The notes under the pieces: generated by a model
What the model was told of the DNA's origin: nothing
The model's database searches: none
The model's input: the letters and a program-made list of their open reading frames with translations, nothing else
Position numbers and translations under genes: made by a program
Source of the DNA: Pseudomonas capeferrum
Lineage (GTDB): Bacteria; Pseudomonadota; Gammaproteobacteria; Pseudomonadales; Pseudomonadaceae
Reading direction: 5' to 3'
DNA: 64,000 nt
NCBI RefSeq assembly: GCF_013523055.1
Contig: NZ_JAAMQM010000009.1
Coordinates: 1-64,000, forward strand
In this document: positions 56,284 to 64,000 of the stretch, piece by piece
Position numbering within the stretch: position 1 is the stretch's first letter
Layout: each line of letters starts with the position of its first letter

Positions 56284-57228
56284 TCAGACATCCGGCCAGA
56301 ATGCCCGTATTCCCGCCACACCTTGTGCGCCTGCCTGCCTGGCGCGCTCGCGCTCGGCCGGACCGACACCTCCCAGGAAGAACACCGGTTGCCTGGCATT
56401 GGCAATCAATCGCGTCGCCTCTTCCCATCCCAAAGGCGCAGCCTCGGGATGGGTTTGCGTCGCCTGCACCGGCGACAAGGTCACGAAGTCGACCCCCATC
56501 CGCTCGGCCAGGGCCAGCTCTTCGACACCGTGACAGGAAGCCGCCAACCAGCGCTCCCTGGGAAACGGTCGGCCCTTGGCGGCGTACTTGCGCAACTGTT
56601 CGGCCGTCAGGTGCCACCCGGCCGACGGGAAATCACCCAACCATTCCAGCGGCCCCTTGAGCATCAGTTGCGCCTTGCCGGCGCACAGACCGACAGCGTC
56701 CACGGCGACGTCGCGGTACTGGGGATCGTACATGTTGGGCGCGCGCAGCTGGATCAGCTTGATGCCGGCCGCGACAGCCGCGCGAATCCCGCGCAGCAGC
56801 TCCGGCACTCCCAGCCCATCCGGCGTGATCAGGTACTGATCAGGCAATCGCGCGGCGGCGACGATGGGTTTGTTGGCTTCGGGGAAGGTGTACTGTGGCA
56901 GCTCCCTTGACGTTACCCACGCCAAAGGCTGGCCTTCGGCGCCATGAGGCTCGCCGGTGAAGCCATCGACCTCCTGGACATCCAGCAGGACCTGCTTGTC
57001 CGGATAATCGTGACTGATCTTGATCAGTGGTCGCGACCGGGTGACTTCGATGCCGAGCTCTTCGCGCAATTCGCGTGCAAGCGCCTGTTCGATGGACTCC
57101 CCGTCCTCCACCTTGCCGCCGGGAAACTCCCACAGGCCACCCTGGTGCTGGGTATCGGCACGGCGGGCAATCAGGATGCGTCCGTCATCACCGCGGATGA
57201 CGGCCGCTGCAACATGGATCCTCTTCAA
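56284..57228 (-). CDS. Nudix hydrolase / thiamine-phosphate-synthase-like fusion
   Basis: A 314-residue two-domain protein. The N-terminal MutT-type Nudix domain contains GGKVEDGESIEQALARELREELGI (GX5EX7REUXEEXGU) around 37-60. It is followed by a ThiE/TenI-like TIM-barrel (about 130-314, LRAPNMYDPQYRDV; TLSPVQATQTHPEAAPLGW; GVGPAERERARQAGAQGVA). The start is a TTG at 57226-57228 with GGAG 8 bases upstream, overlapping the GST stop as TTGA. The Nudix domain is likely 8-oxo-dGTP-type; the ThiE half may be a remnant or a distinct activity. Confidence 0.87.
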   Translation of the reverse strand: MKRIHVAAAVIRGDDGRILIARRADTQHQGGLWEFPGGKVEDGESIEQALARELREELGIEVTRSRPLIKISHDYPDKQVLLDVQEVDGFTGEPHGAEGQPLAWVTSRELPQYTFPEANKPIVAAARLPDQYLITPDGLGVPELLRGIRAAVAAGIKLIQLRAPNMYDPQYRDVAVDAVGLCAGKAQLMLKGPLEWLGDFPSAGWHLTAEQLRKYAAKGRPFPRERWLAASCHGVEELALAERMGVDFVTLSPVQATQTHPEAAPLGWEEATRLIANARQPVFFLGGVGPAERERARQAGAQGVAGIRAFWPDV

Positions 57229-57857
57229 CTTGCACGCTCCGCCAGCCCGGCCTGCCGCCAGGCCTGGAAGGCCGGCCATTGGTAGATGGTTTCGATATAG
57301 GCAGCAGCATGCGCGGGGACGTTTACCCGATAGGTACGCAGCCGTACGGCCACCGGGGCGAAGAAGGCATCGGCCAGGCTCGGTTCACCGAACAGGAACG
57401 GACCACGTTGACCTCCTGCCAAGTGGCACTCGTTCCACAGGGCGACAATCCGGTCGATATCGACCTGGACGTCGAGGGGCATGTTTTCAAGCGCCTCGTC
57501 ACGCGACAGGTCGAACGGCATATGCGTGCGCAAGGCCATGAAGCCGCCATGCATCTGCGCGCAGGCCGAACGCGCCTGAGCGCGCGCGGCGATATCGGCA
57601 GGCCACAAGTGTACTTCGGGATGACGCTCGGCCAAGTATTCGGCAATCGCCAGCGAGTCGGCGATCATGCCGTGCTCGGTCTTCAGCAAGGGAACCTTGC
57701 CGGTCGCGGAATAGGCCAGCAGGCGCGCGCGCGTATCAGGCTGCCTGAGTCTGACCAGGGTTTCCTCATAGGGGACGCCAGCCAGTTCGAGAGCCAGGGC
57801 GCCACGTAGCGACCAGGAAGAGTAAAGCTTGTCGCCGATGATCAGGTGATAGCTCAT
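57225..57857 (-). CDS. glutathione S-transferase family protein
   Basis: A 210-residue GST. The N-terminal thioredoxin-like domain has the likely catalytic SxSWSLR region (LYSSWSLRGALALELAGVPY) and the cis-proline motif KVPLLKTEHGMIADSLAIAEYLAE. The C-terminal helical domain is FLFGEPSLADAFFAPVAVRL. It is translationally coupled to the Nudix/ThiE gene (TTGA overlap). The gene follows argJ with a 105-base gap. Confidence 0.88.
   Translation of the reverse strand: MSYHLIIGDKLYSSWSLRGALALELAGVPYEETLVRLRQPDTRARLLAYSATGKVPLLKTEHGMIADSLAIAEYLAERHPEVHLWPADIAARAQARSACAQMHGGFMALRTHMPFDLSRDEALENMPLDVQVDIDRIVALWNECHLAGGQRGPFLFGEPSLADAFFAPVAVRLRTYRVNVPAHAAAYIETIYQWPAFQAWRQAGLAERAS
57237..57240 (-). promoter_or_regulatory. 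ribosome-binding site fixing the Nudix/ThiE TTG start
   Basis: GGAG read leftward, 8 bases before TTG 57228. There is no usable ATG in frame nearby; coupling to the GST stop further supports it. Confidence 0.6.
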
Positions 57858-57962
57858 GGTACGCTCCATCGATGTTTGGGAAAGGCAGGGGCCATGGCAA
57901 GCCCGTCGCCGGCACGCTCCCCGGCAGGAGGCAGGAAGCGCGCCGACGGGACGATCAGTCGA

Positions 57963-59180
57963 TCAAGTCCGGTATTCGGCGTTGATCTTCACGTACTCAT
58001 GGGACAGGTCGGTGGTCCAGATGGTCTCGCTGCACTGCCCACGGCCCAGTTCGATACGAATGGTGATCTCTTCCCGAGCCATGACCGCGCTGCCCTGCTC
58101 TTCGGTATAGCTCGCGCTGCGACCGCCCTTGCTGGCGATGCAGACATCGCCCAGGTAGACGTCGATCAGGCTGACATCCAGCTCCGGCACGCCCGCCCGG
58201 CCAACGGCGGCAAGGATGCGGCCCCAGTTCGGGTCGGAAGCGAACAGCGCGGTCTTGATCAGTGGCGAATGCGCCACCGCGTAGCCGACGTCCAGACACT
58301 CCTGGTGGTTGCCGCCGCCATTGACCTGGACGGTGACGAACTTGGTCGCGCCTTCGCCGTCACGGACGATGGCCTGCGCCACTTCCATGCAGACTTCGAA
58401 GACCGCCTGCTTGAGCGCCTGGAACAGCGCGCCCTCGGCCGCGGTGACTTCCGGAAGGTCGGCCTTGCCCGTGGCGATGAGCATGCAGCAGTCGTTGGTC
58501 GAGGTATCGCCATCGATGGTGATACGGTTGAACGACTTGTTGGCGCCATCCAGGATCAGATCCTTGAGCACGCCGGGGGCGACCTTGGCGTCGGTAGCGA
58601 TATAGCCAAGCATGGTGGCCATGTTCGGGCGAATCATGCCCGCGCCCTTGCTGATGCCGGTGACCGTCACGGTCACGCCATCATGCTGGAACTGACGGCT
58701 GGCGCCCTTGGGCAGGGTATCGGTGGTCATGATGCCCGTGGCGGCTTGGGCCCAGTTGTCTTCCGAGAGATCGTCCAGAGCGGCCTGCAAGGCGCCTTCG
58801 ATCTTCTCGACCGGCAGCGGCTCGCCGATCACACCCGTGGAGAACGGCAGCACGGCACTGGCGTCGATACCGGTCAGCTCGGCCAGCCGGGCACAGGTAC
58901 GCTCGGCCGCGGCCAGGCCCGGGGCACCGGTACCGGCGTTGGCATTTCCGGTATTGGTCAGCAGGTAACGTACCGTGCCCTGGACACGCTGCTTGGCCAG
59001 GATCACTGGCGCCGCGCAGAATGCGTTGAGGGTGAACACTCCGGCCACGCTGGAGCCTTCGGCGCAGCGCATCACCACGACGTCCTTGCGCCCGGGGCGC
59101 TTGATGCCGGCAGAAGCGATACCGAGTTCGAAACCGGGAACCGGGTGCAAGGTTGGCAAAGGACCGAGACCAACAGCCAT
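57963..59180 (-). CDS. argJ: glutamate N-acetyltransferase / amino-acid acetyltransferase
   Basis: ArgJ (405 residues) transfers the acetyl group from N-acetylornithine to glutamate in the cyclic arginine pathway, and in bifunctional forms makes N-acetylglutamate. The autoproteolytic site is present in [14 protein letters not shown], with the Thr after Ala as nucleophile. Start at 59180 ([16 protein letters not shown]) has AGGAG upstream and matches the family; the longer frame to 59222 is not needed. It lies downstream of secA in the same direction. Confidence 0.95.
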   Translation of the reverse strand: MAVGLGPLPTLHPVPGFELGIASAGIKRPGRKDVVVMRCAEGSSVAGVFTLNAFCAAPVILAKQRVQGTVRYLLTNTGNANAGTGAPGLAAAERTCARLAELTGIDASAVLPFSTGVIGEPLPVEKIEGALQAALDDLSEDNWAQAATGIMTTDTLPKGASRQFQHDGVTVTVTGISKGAGMIRPNMATMLGYIATDAKVAPGVLKDLILDGANKSFNRITIDGDTSTNDCCMLIATGKADLPEVTAAEGALFQALKQAVFEVCMEVAQAIVRDGEGATKFVTVQVNGGGNHQECLDVGYAVAHSPLIKTALFASDPNWGRILAAVGRAGVPELDVSLIDVYLGDVCIASKGGRSASYTEEQGSAVMAREEITIRIELGRGQCSETIWTTDLSHEYVKINAEYRT

Positions 59181-59237
59181 GAAAGCGCTCCTAGAAAAAA
59201 TAAACCGTACCGGGTACGGCACTGCTTGAGATGGAAC

Positions 59238-59270
59238 AACGCCGCGAAGGGAGAGACCTTTCGCGGCGCA
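59238..59270 (-). terminator. hairpin between secA and argJ
   Basis: CGCCGCGAAGG and CCTTTCGCGGCG form an 11-bp stem with one bulged T. A T-run is lacking, so this may be a weak terminator or attenuator in the secA-argJ interval. Confidence 0.5.
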
Positions 59271-59306
59271 GTGTTCAGTTATCGGCGTGAACCAGGGATG
59301 GATCGA

Positions 59307-62045
59307 TCAATCGATCTGCCCGTGGCAATGCTTGAACTTCTTGCCCGAGCCACACCAGCAAGGTTCGTTGCGGCCCAGTTTCTGGTCGTTGCGCACGGGC
59401 GCGGTGGCGACGGCGACTTCAGCGCCCTCCTCCTGCACTTGCTCCGCGGCTTCCAGACCTGGCGCCTCGGCGTGCTGGAACTGCATGCGCTGCGCCAGTT
59501 CCTCGGCTTCGCGACGCAAGCGGACCTCTTCCTCTTCGGCATCCTCGCGACGCACTTGAACGTGCGAGAGAACGCGGATGGTGTCGCGCTTGATCGACTC
59601 CAGAAGCTCCTGGAACAGAGTGAAGGATTCGCGCTTGTACTCCTGCTTCGGGTTCTTCTGCGCGTAGCCACGCAGGTGAATACCGTGACGCAGGTGATCC
59701 ATGGTCGACAGGTGATCTTTCCACAAGTCGTCCAGTACGCGCAGCAGGATCTGCTTCTCGAAGGTGCGCAGGGCCTCTTCGCCGGCCTGGTCTTCCTTCT
59801 CGTTGTAAGCCGTGACGATCTCTTTCAACAGGCGCTCGCGCAGGGTCTCCTCGTAGAGGTGATCGTCCTCGTCGAGCCATTGCTGGATCGGCAGCTTGAC
59901 CGCGAAGTCGCTGGCCAGCGCAGCCTCCAGGCCGGCGACGTCCCACTGCTCGGGCAGCGATTGCGGTGGAATGTGCTGGCTGATGGTGGCATCGAGGACT
60001 TCCTGACGGAATTCGGTGATGGTGTCGCCGATGTTCTGCGCGGCCAGCAAGCTGTTGCGCATGTGGTAGATCACCTTGCGCTGCTCGTTGGCGACGTCGT
60101 CGTATTCGAGCAACTGCTTGCGGATATCGAAGTTGCGCCCTTCGACCTTGCGCTGGGCTTTCTCGATGGCGTTGGTGACCATGCGGTGCTCGATGGCCTC
60201 ACCAGACTGCATACCGAGCGCCTTCATGAAGTTCTTCACCCGGTCGGAGGCGAAGATGCGCATCAAGCTGTCTTCGAGCGACAGGTAGAAGCGGCTGGAA
60301 CCCGGGTCGCCCTGACGACCGGAACGGCCGCGCAGCTGGTTGTCGATCCGGCGGGACTCATGACGCTCGGAAGCGATCACGTGCAAGCCGCCCGACTCGA
60401 TGACCTGCTGATGGCGTTTCTGCCAATCGGCCTTGATCTGGGCGATCTGCTCGGCGCTCGGGTTGTCCATGGCCGCCACTTCGACTTCCCAGCTGCCGCC
60501 CAGCAGGATGTCGGTACCGCGACCGGCCATGTTGGTGGCGATGGTCAATGCGCCCGGACGACCGGCCTGGGCGATGATCTCCGCTTCCTTCTCGTGGTAC
60601 TTGGCGTTCAGGACCTTGTGATCGATACCTTCCTTCTGGAGCAGGTTCGACATGTGCTCGGAGGTCTCGATGGTCGCGGTACCGACCAGGATCGGACGGC
60701 CCTGGGCCATGCTTTCCTTGATGTCGGCAATGATCGCCTGGTACTTCTCTTCGGCGGTGAGGTAGACCAGGTCGTTGTGGTCCTTTCGCGCCAACGGCTT
60801 GTTCGGCGGGATGACCATCACGTCGAGGTTGTAGATCTGGGCGAACTCGAACGCCTCGGTGTCAGCGGTACCGGTCATGCCGGACAGCTTGTTGTAGAGA
60901 CGGAAGTAGTTCTGGAAGGTGGTCGAGGCCAGGGTCTGGCTTTCGGCCTGGATGTTCAGGTTTTCCTTCGCCTCGATGGCCTGGTGCAGGCCCTCGGACA
61001 GGCGACGCCCCGGCATGGTACGACCGGTGTGTTCGTCGATCAGCAGGACCTGGCCGTCCTGGACGATGTATTCGACGTTGCGATGGAACAGCTTGTGGGC
61101 GCGCAGGCCGGCATAGACGTGGGTCAACAGGCCCAGGTTATGGGCCGAATACAGGCTCTCGCCTTCGGCCAACATGCCCGATTGCGCGAGCATCTCCTCG
61201 ATGAACTGGTGCCCGGCTTCGTTGAGCTCGACCTGGCGGCTCTTCTCGTCGACCTTGTAGTGACCTTCCTGGGTCACTTCGCCTTCGACTTCCTCGATGT
61301 GCTGGACCAGGCGCGGGATCAGGCGGTTGATCTCGATGTAGAGCTTGGAGCTGTCTTCGGCCTGGCCGGAGATGATCAGCGGGGTGCGGGCTTCGTCGAT
61401 GAGGATGGAGTCGACTTCGTCGATCACGGCGAAATTCAGCTCGCGCTGGAATTTCTCATCCAGGCTGAACGCCATGTTGTCGCGCAGGTAGTCGAAACCG
61501 AATTCGTTGTTGGTGCCGTAGGTGATATCGGCGGCATAAGCGGCGCGCTTCTCTTCCGGCGGCTGGAACGCCGAGATCACGCCCACGGTCAAGCCCAGGA
61601 ACTCATACAGCGGACGCATCCAGTTGGCGTCCCGGCGAGCCAGGTAGTCGTTGACGGTCACCACATGGACGCCCTTGCCGGACAAGGCGTTGAGGTACAC
61701 ACCCAGGGTTGCGACCAGGGTCTTGCCTTCGCCGGTACGCATTTCCGCGATCATGCCCTCATGCAGGGTCATGCCGCCGATCAGCTGCACATCGAAGTGA
61801 CGCATGCCCATGACACGCTTGCCGGCCTCACGGGCCACGGCGAACGCTTCAGGCAGCAATTGGTCAAGGGTTTCGCCTTTGGCCAGGCGCTCTTTGAACT
61901 CCGCGGTCTTGCCCCGCAGCTGCTCGTCCGAGAGCGCGACCATCTTCTCTTCGAAGGCATTGACGATAGCCACCGTCTTGAGCATGCGTTTGACTTCGCG
62001 CTCGTTCTTGCTTCCAAAAAGTTTTTTTAACAAAGGCGCAAACAT
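59307..62045 (-). CDS. secA: preprotein translocase ATPase SecA
   Basis: SecA (912 residues) drives protein export through SecYEG. It has Walker [15 protein letters not shown] box [11 protein letters not shown], the preprotein cross-linking and helical domains, and the C-terminal zinc-binding tail with [14 protein letters not shown] for SecB contact. The start at 62045 ([15 protein letters not shown]) is the family start; the longer frame to 62186 is not supported. It is divergent from dciA; no SecM is present. Confidence 0.98.
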   Translation of the reverse strand: MFAPLLKKLFGSKNEREVKRMLKTVAIVNAFEEKMVALSDEQLRGKTAEFKERLAKGETLDQLLPEAFAVAREAGKRVMGMRHFDVQLIGGMTLHEGMIAEMRTGEGKTLVATLGVYLNALSGKGVHVVTVNDYLARRDANWMRPLYEFLGLTVGVISAFQPPEEKRAAYAADITYGTNNEFGFDYLRDNMAFSLDEKFQRELNFAVIDEVDSILIDEARTPLIISGQAEDSSKLYIEINRLIPRLVQHIEEVEGEVTQEGHYKVDEKSRQVELNEAGHQFIEEMLAQSGMLAEGESLYSAHNLGLLTHVYAGLRAHKLFHRNVEYIVQDGQVLLIDEHTGRTMPGRRLSEGLHQAIEAKENLNIQAESQTLASTTFQNYFRLYNKLSGMTGTADTEAFEFAQIYNLDVMVIPPNKPLARKDHNDLVYLTAEEKYQAIIADIKESMAQGRPILVGTATIETSEHMSNLLQKEGIDHKVLNAKYHEKEAEIIAQAGRPGALTIATNMAGRGTDILLGGSWEVEVAAMDNPSAEQIAQIKADWQKRHQQVIESGGLHVIASERHESRRIDNQLRGRSGRQGDPGSSRFYLSLEDSLMRIFASDRVKNFMKALGMQSGEAIEHRMVTNAIEKAQRKVEGRNFDIRKQLLEYDDVANEQRKVIYHMRNSLLAAQNIGDTITEFRQEVLDATISQHIPPQSLPEQWDVAGLEAALASDFAVKLPIQQWLDEDDHLYEETLRERLLKEIVTAYNEKEDQAGEEALRTFEKQILLRVLDDLWKDHLSTMDHLRHGIHLRGYAQKNPKQEYKRESFTLFQELLESIKRDTIRVLSHVQVRREDAEEEEVRLRREAEELAQRMQFQHAEAPGLEAAEQVQEEGAEVAVATAPVRNDQKLGRNEPCWCGSGKKFKHCHGQID

Positions 62046-62323
62046 ATCGGCAGGATCTTCCACACGTAGGGATGGAGGGCGGCCCCGTGAGTCGCCCGTG
62101 CAGCCCTGAGGCCGCATGCGAACGAGCATTCTACCCGGAAACGATGGTGAGGAAAGCGGAGGATTTCCACGATACTGGCACAGCACTTTGACGGGGCTTT
62201 TCTAAGATAAGGGCTTTTCGCGCAAGTTCAAGGCATGGGAAATGAAAGCACACGCTCGCACGTGCCGAAGAGTCCTGAGCAGATCTGATAAGATGCGGTT
62301 TCTGTAACCTCTGGTGTCCCCTC

Positions 62324-62791
62324 ATGGCCTACAAGCCCTCGCCTGCCCGGCCGCCAGCCGACCTGCTGCGTCAAAACCGACCACTGAAGCTGCTGCTCAA
62401 CAAGGCGCAGCGCCTCGCGCACCTGCAGCGTTTGCTGGAGAGCCAGCTGCAACCGGCCGCTCGTGCCCATTGCCATGTGGCCTCATGGCGCGAAGGCACA
62501 TTGCAGCTCGTGGTAACGGACGGACATTGGGCCACCCGGCTGCGTTACCAGCAAAAACGCCTGCAGCGCCAGTTGCAGGCATTGGAAGCTTTCGCCAATC
62601 TGCGCCGCATCCTGTTCAAGGTGCAACCGTCTTTGACACCCGCGCCTCGTCCGGGGCATGTCATCGAGCTGTCCAGCGACGCCGCCGAGAGTATCCGCCA
62701 GAGTGCCGAAGGGATCACTGATCCGAGGTTGCGAGAAGCCCTGGTAAGGCTGGCCGGGCATGCCCGGGACAAGGTGACGTCCAAGGGTTGA
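62324..62791 (+). CDS. dciA: DciA-like (DUF721) helicase-loader protein
   Basis: A 155-residue DUF721 protein. The family block CHVASWREGTLQLVVTDGHWATRLRYQQ occupies residues 48-75. DciA loads the replicative DnaB helicase in bacteria without DnaC, as in pseudomonads. Gene order (lpxC, dciA, secA) matches other pseudomonads. The start follows a GTGTCCCCTC stretch with no strong ribosome site, but the frame is well defined. Confidence 0.85.
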   Translation: MAYKPSPARPPADLLRQNRPLKLLLNKAQRLAHLQRLLESQLQPAARAHCHVASWREGTLQLVVTDGHWATRLRYQQKRLQRQLQALEAFANLRRILFKVQPSLTPAPRPGHVIELSSDAAESIRQSAEGITDPRLREALVRLAGHARDKVTSKG

Positions 62792-62793
62792 TG

Positions 62794-63273
62794 AACTGCG
62801 CCCCAGATGCTGGTTTATGGCATGGCTCAGATCCATTTAGGAGATTCCATGGTGCATGGGAAGCCCTCTGTTGATTCCAGGCACCTTTGAGAACCGGCCC
62901 AACATCGACTCTGCTAGCGTGCACAGACCCAGGTGGGAGCTGGCTTGCCCTGCGATCGAGCCCACAGGGCTCGCCTGGTAATGAAGGCCGCTCTCTCAGC
63001 ACGGAAGTCGTGGGCGCACTGGATGCAGGTAATCCACGCATCCACATCCACCAAGGTGAAAAGGGCATGGCGTTACCAGTCGAGCCCTGCGGCTCGATCG
63101 CAGGGCAAGCCAGCTCCCACCTGGGTCTGTGCAAGCTAGCAGAATCAGTGTTGGGCCAATTCACAAGGGTGCCTGGAATCAGCAGAGGACCTCCCATGCG
63201 CCCTAGAATCTCCGACACGGGTTTGAGTTACGCCACAGTGATAGAGAGATATTCAGCATCTGGGACGCAGCTC
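62794..63273. repeat. large inverted-repeat element (MITE-like) between dciA and lpxC
   Basis: Arms 62840-62982 and 63071-63213 (about 143 bases each) are imperfect reverse complements around an 88-base centre. They share the segments TAGGAGATTCCATGG, GATTCCAGGCACC, ACAGACCCAGGTGGGAGCTGG and CTTGCCCTGCGATCGAGC. Beyond them, ACTGCGCCCCAGATGCT (62795-62811) and AGCATCTGGGACGCAGCT (63255-63272) also pair, so the element may span about 480 bases. The terminal part is shared with the smaller repeat at 16006-16101. There is no open frame worth calling. The GTGGGAGCTGG core resembles the REP core. Outer boundaries are approximate. Confidence 0.85.
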
Positions 63274-63454
63274 ACTTTCCCATGGAAGCATCAACGCCTC
63301 CAAGTTACGCCGATTGAGATCCATATCGGCGCATTCCAGCTAGATAATCATCCGCAATCAAACTGGTGAGCACATGATCCTTCCCATGGCCATTCAGTTT
63401 CAGATAACGCCGGGCATAACCTTCGCGCTTCGCTCCCCCCTCGCTCAGCCAATA

Positions 63455-63480
63455 AAAAAGGCCACCGAAGGTGGCCTTAA
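63455..63480 (-). terminator. lpxC terminator
   Basis: Read leftward: AAGGCCACC-TTC-GGTGGCCTT followed by TTTTATT, about 25 bases after the lpxC stop. A classic intrinsic terminator, perfect 9-bp stem. Confidence 0.92.
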
Positions 63481-63501
63481 TGAACTAGAGAGTGTTCGAG
63501 C

Positions 63502-64000
63502 TTACACGGCCGCTACGGGACGCATGTAAGAGATCGGTGCCGTGCTGGCATCTTCGAAGGTAACCACTTCCCAGGCGTCCGTCTCGGCAATCAGCTTGCG
63601 CAGCAACTGGTTGTTCAGCGCGTGGCCGGACTTGAAGCCACGGAATTCGCCGATCAGGCTGTTGCCAAGCAGGTAGAGGTCACCGATGGCGTCAAGGATC
63701 TTGTGCTTGACGAATTCGTCTTCGTAACGAAGACCGTCTTCGTTCAGCACGCCGTCGGTGTCGACCACGATCGCGTTGTCGACGCTGCCGCCGAGTGCGA
63801 GGTTGTGCTTGCGCAGGTACTCGATGTCACGCATGAAACCGAAGGTACGCGCGCGGCTGACTTCCTTCACGAACGAGGTGCTGGAAAAATCCACGCTGGC
63901 GCTCTGGGTCCGGTTGTGGAAGACCGGGTGATCGAAGTCGATCTCGAAGCTCACCTTGAACCCTTCGAACGGCAGGAAGGTAGCGCGCTTGTCGCCGTCC
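63502..64000 (-). CDS. lpxC: UDP-3-O-acyl-N-acetylglucosamine deacetylase, C-terminal part
   Basis: The carboxy-terminal ~166 residues of LpxC, the committed zinc deacetylase of lipid A synthesis. The frame runs off the right edge of the window. The zinc ligands corresponding to E. coli H238 and D242 lie in [11 protein letters not shown] and the catalytic histidine in FKSGHALNN. It ends in the conserved RPVAAV tail region. In bacteria LpxC level is set by FtsH degradation through its C-terminus. Confidence 0.95.
   Translation of the reverse strand, partial: DGDKRATFLPFEGFKVSFEIDFDHPVFHNRTQSASVDFSSTSFVKEVSRARTFGFMRDIEYLRKHNLALGGSVDNAIVVDTDGVLNEDGLRYEDEFVKHKILDAIGDLYLLGNSLIGEFRGFKSGHALNNQLLRKLIAETDAWEVVTFEDASTAPISYMRPVAAV

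Larger units (their letters stand above)
62792..63501. other. 710-base gene-free gap between dciA and lpxC
   Basis: It holds the large inverted-repeat element (about 62794-63273) and, to its right, roughly 170 bases in which I see nothing definite before the lpxC terminator at 63459-63478. The small open frames here run through the repeat and are not supported as genes. Confidence 0.65.

Noticed and set aside
57846..62030. A 1394-codon open frame on the plus strand
   Set aside because: It runs antisense through argJ and secA, which are unambiguous; its length comes from codon bias. No ribosome site or domain supports it.

Overview
The window is a high-GC chromosomal segment from a fluorescent pseudomonad, most likely the Pseudomonas putida group. 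Gene content and order are those I know from Pseudomonas core genomes: mvaT, sbcB, pykA, class I fumarase, olsBA, xenB, sodB, bifA, icmP, colRS, groESL, ampG, panE, argJ, secA and lpxC. A REP-type hairpin (TGTGGGAGCGGG core) and a TTACTTTTTT/AAAAAAGTGACC intergenic element support this. I see no prophage, transposase, CRISPR array, rRNA or tRNA gene, and no recognisable defence or secondary-metabolite cluster. The species assignment and all synteny comparisons come from memory, not from a search.

Layout. (1) 0-13 kb: a REP hairpin, a HerA-like ATPase, an amino-acid-type dCache chemoreceptor, a tightly overlapping glycosyltransferase / polysaccharide deacetylase / membrane flippase-like operon, purU, the H-NS-like regulator mvaT, sbcB, a PilZ protein, a small TPR-like lipoprotein and pykA. 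A 0.67-kb gene-free stretch follows, with two hexanucleotide arrays around a Pseudomonas intergenic repeat. (2) 13-26.5 kb: a ferredoxin-reductase divergent from an Fe-S fumarase, a phospholipase-D/cardiolipin-synthase-like gene with yceI, the ornithine-lipid genes olsB-olsA, acpH, an ArsR regulator with several palindromic operators next to xenB, a coiled-coil membrane protein, an NAD-dependent epimerase, argP/argO and sodB. (3) 26.5-38.6 kb: the c-di-GMP phosphodiesterase bifA, a probable Fur-controlled periplasmic iron cluster (two imelysins, a di-haem oxidoreductase and a DUF1513 protein) and a MexVW-like RND pump without an outer-membrane channel. (4) 38.6-46.1 kb: a small exported protein, inaA and a methyltransferase next to colRS with a candidate ColR site, then groESL with a heat-shock promoter, fxsA and a HugZ-like protein. 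(5) 46-64 kb: a DUF481 barrel, an alkyltransferase-like protein, ampG, an MdfA-like exporter, an MscS channel, yajQ, panE, an orphan sensor kinase, an ATP:cobalamin adenosyltransferase, a GST plus Nudix/ThiE fusion pair, argJ, secA, divergent dciA, a large inverted-repeat element and the 3' part of lpxC.

Shared themes are envelope homeostasis (ornithine lipids, cardiolipin, LPS-kinase-like InaA under ColRS, RND pump, MscS, AmpG, LpxC), c-di-GMP signalling (BifA, PilZ protein), iron handling, and redox or electrophile defence (XenB, SodB, GST). The most unusual non-coding signals are a two-member family of inverted-repeat elements sharing a TAGGAGATTC...TGGGAAGCCC end (about 16.0 kb and 62.8-63.3 kb) and the paired hexamer arrays at 12.6-13.1 kb. 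The least characterised coding unit is the three-gene glycan/glycolipid-like operon at 3.8-6.7 kb. I found no convincing new enzymatic or defence system; most of the window is conserved core genome.
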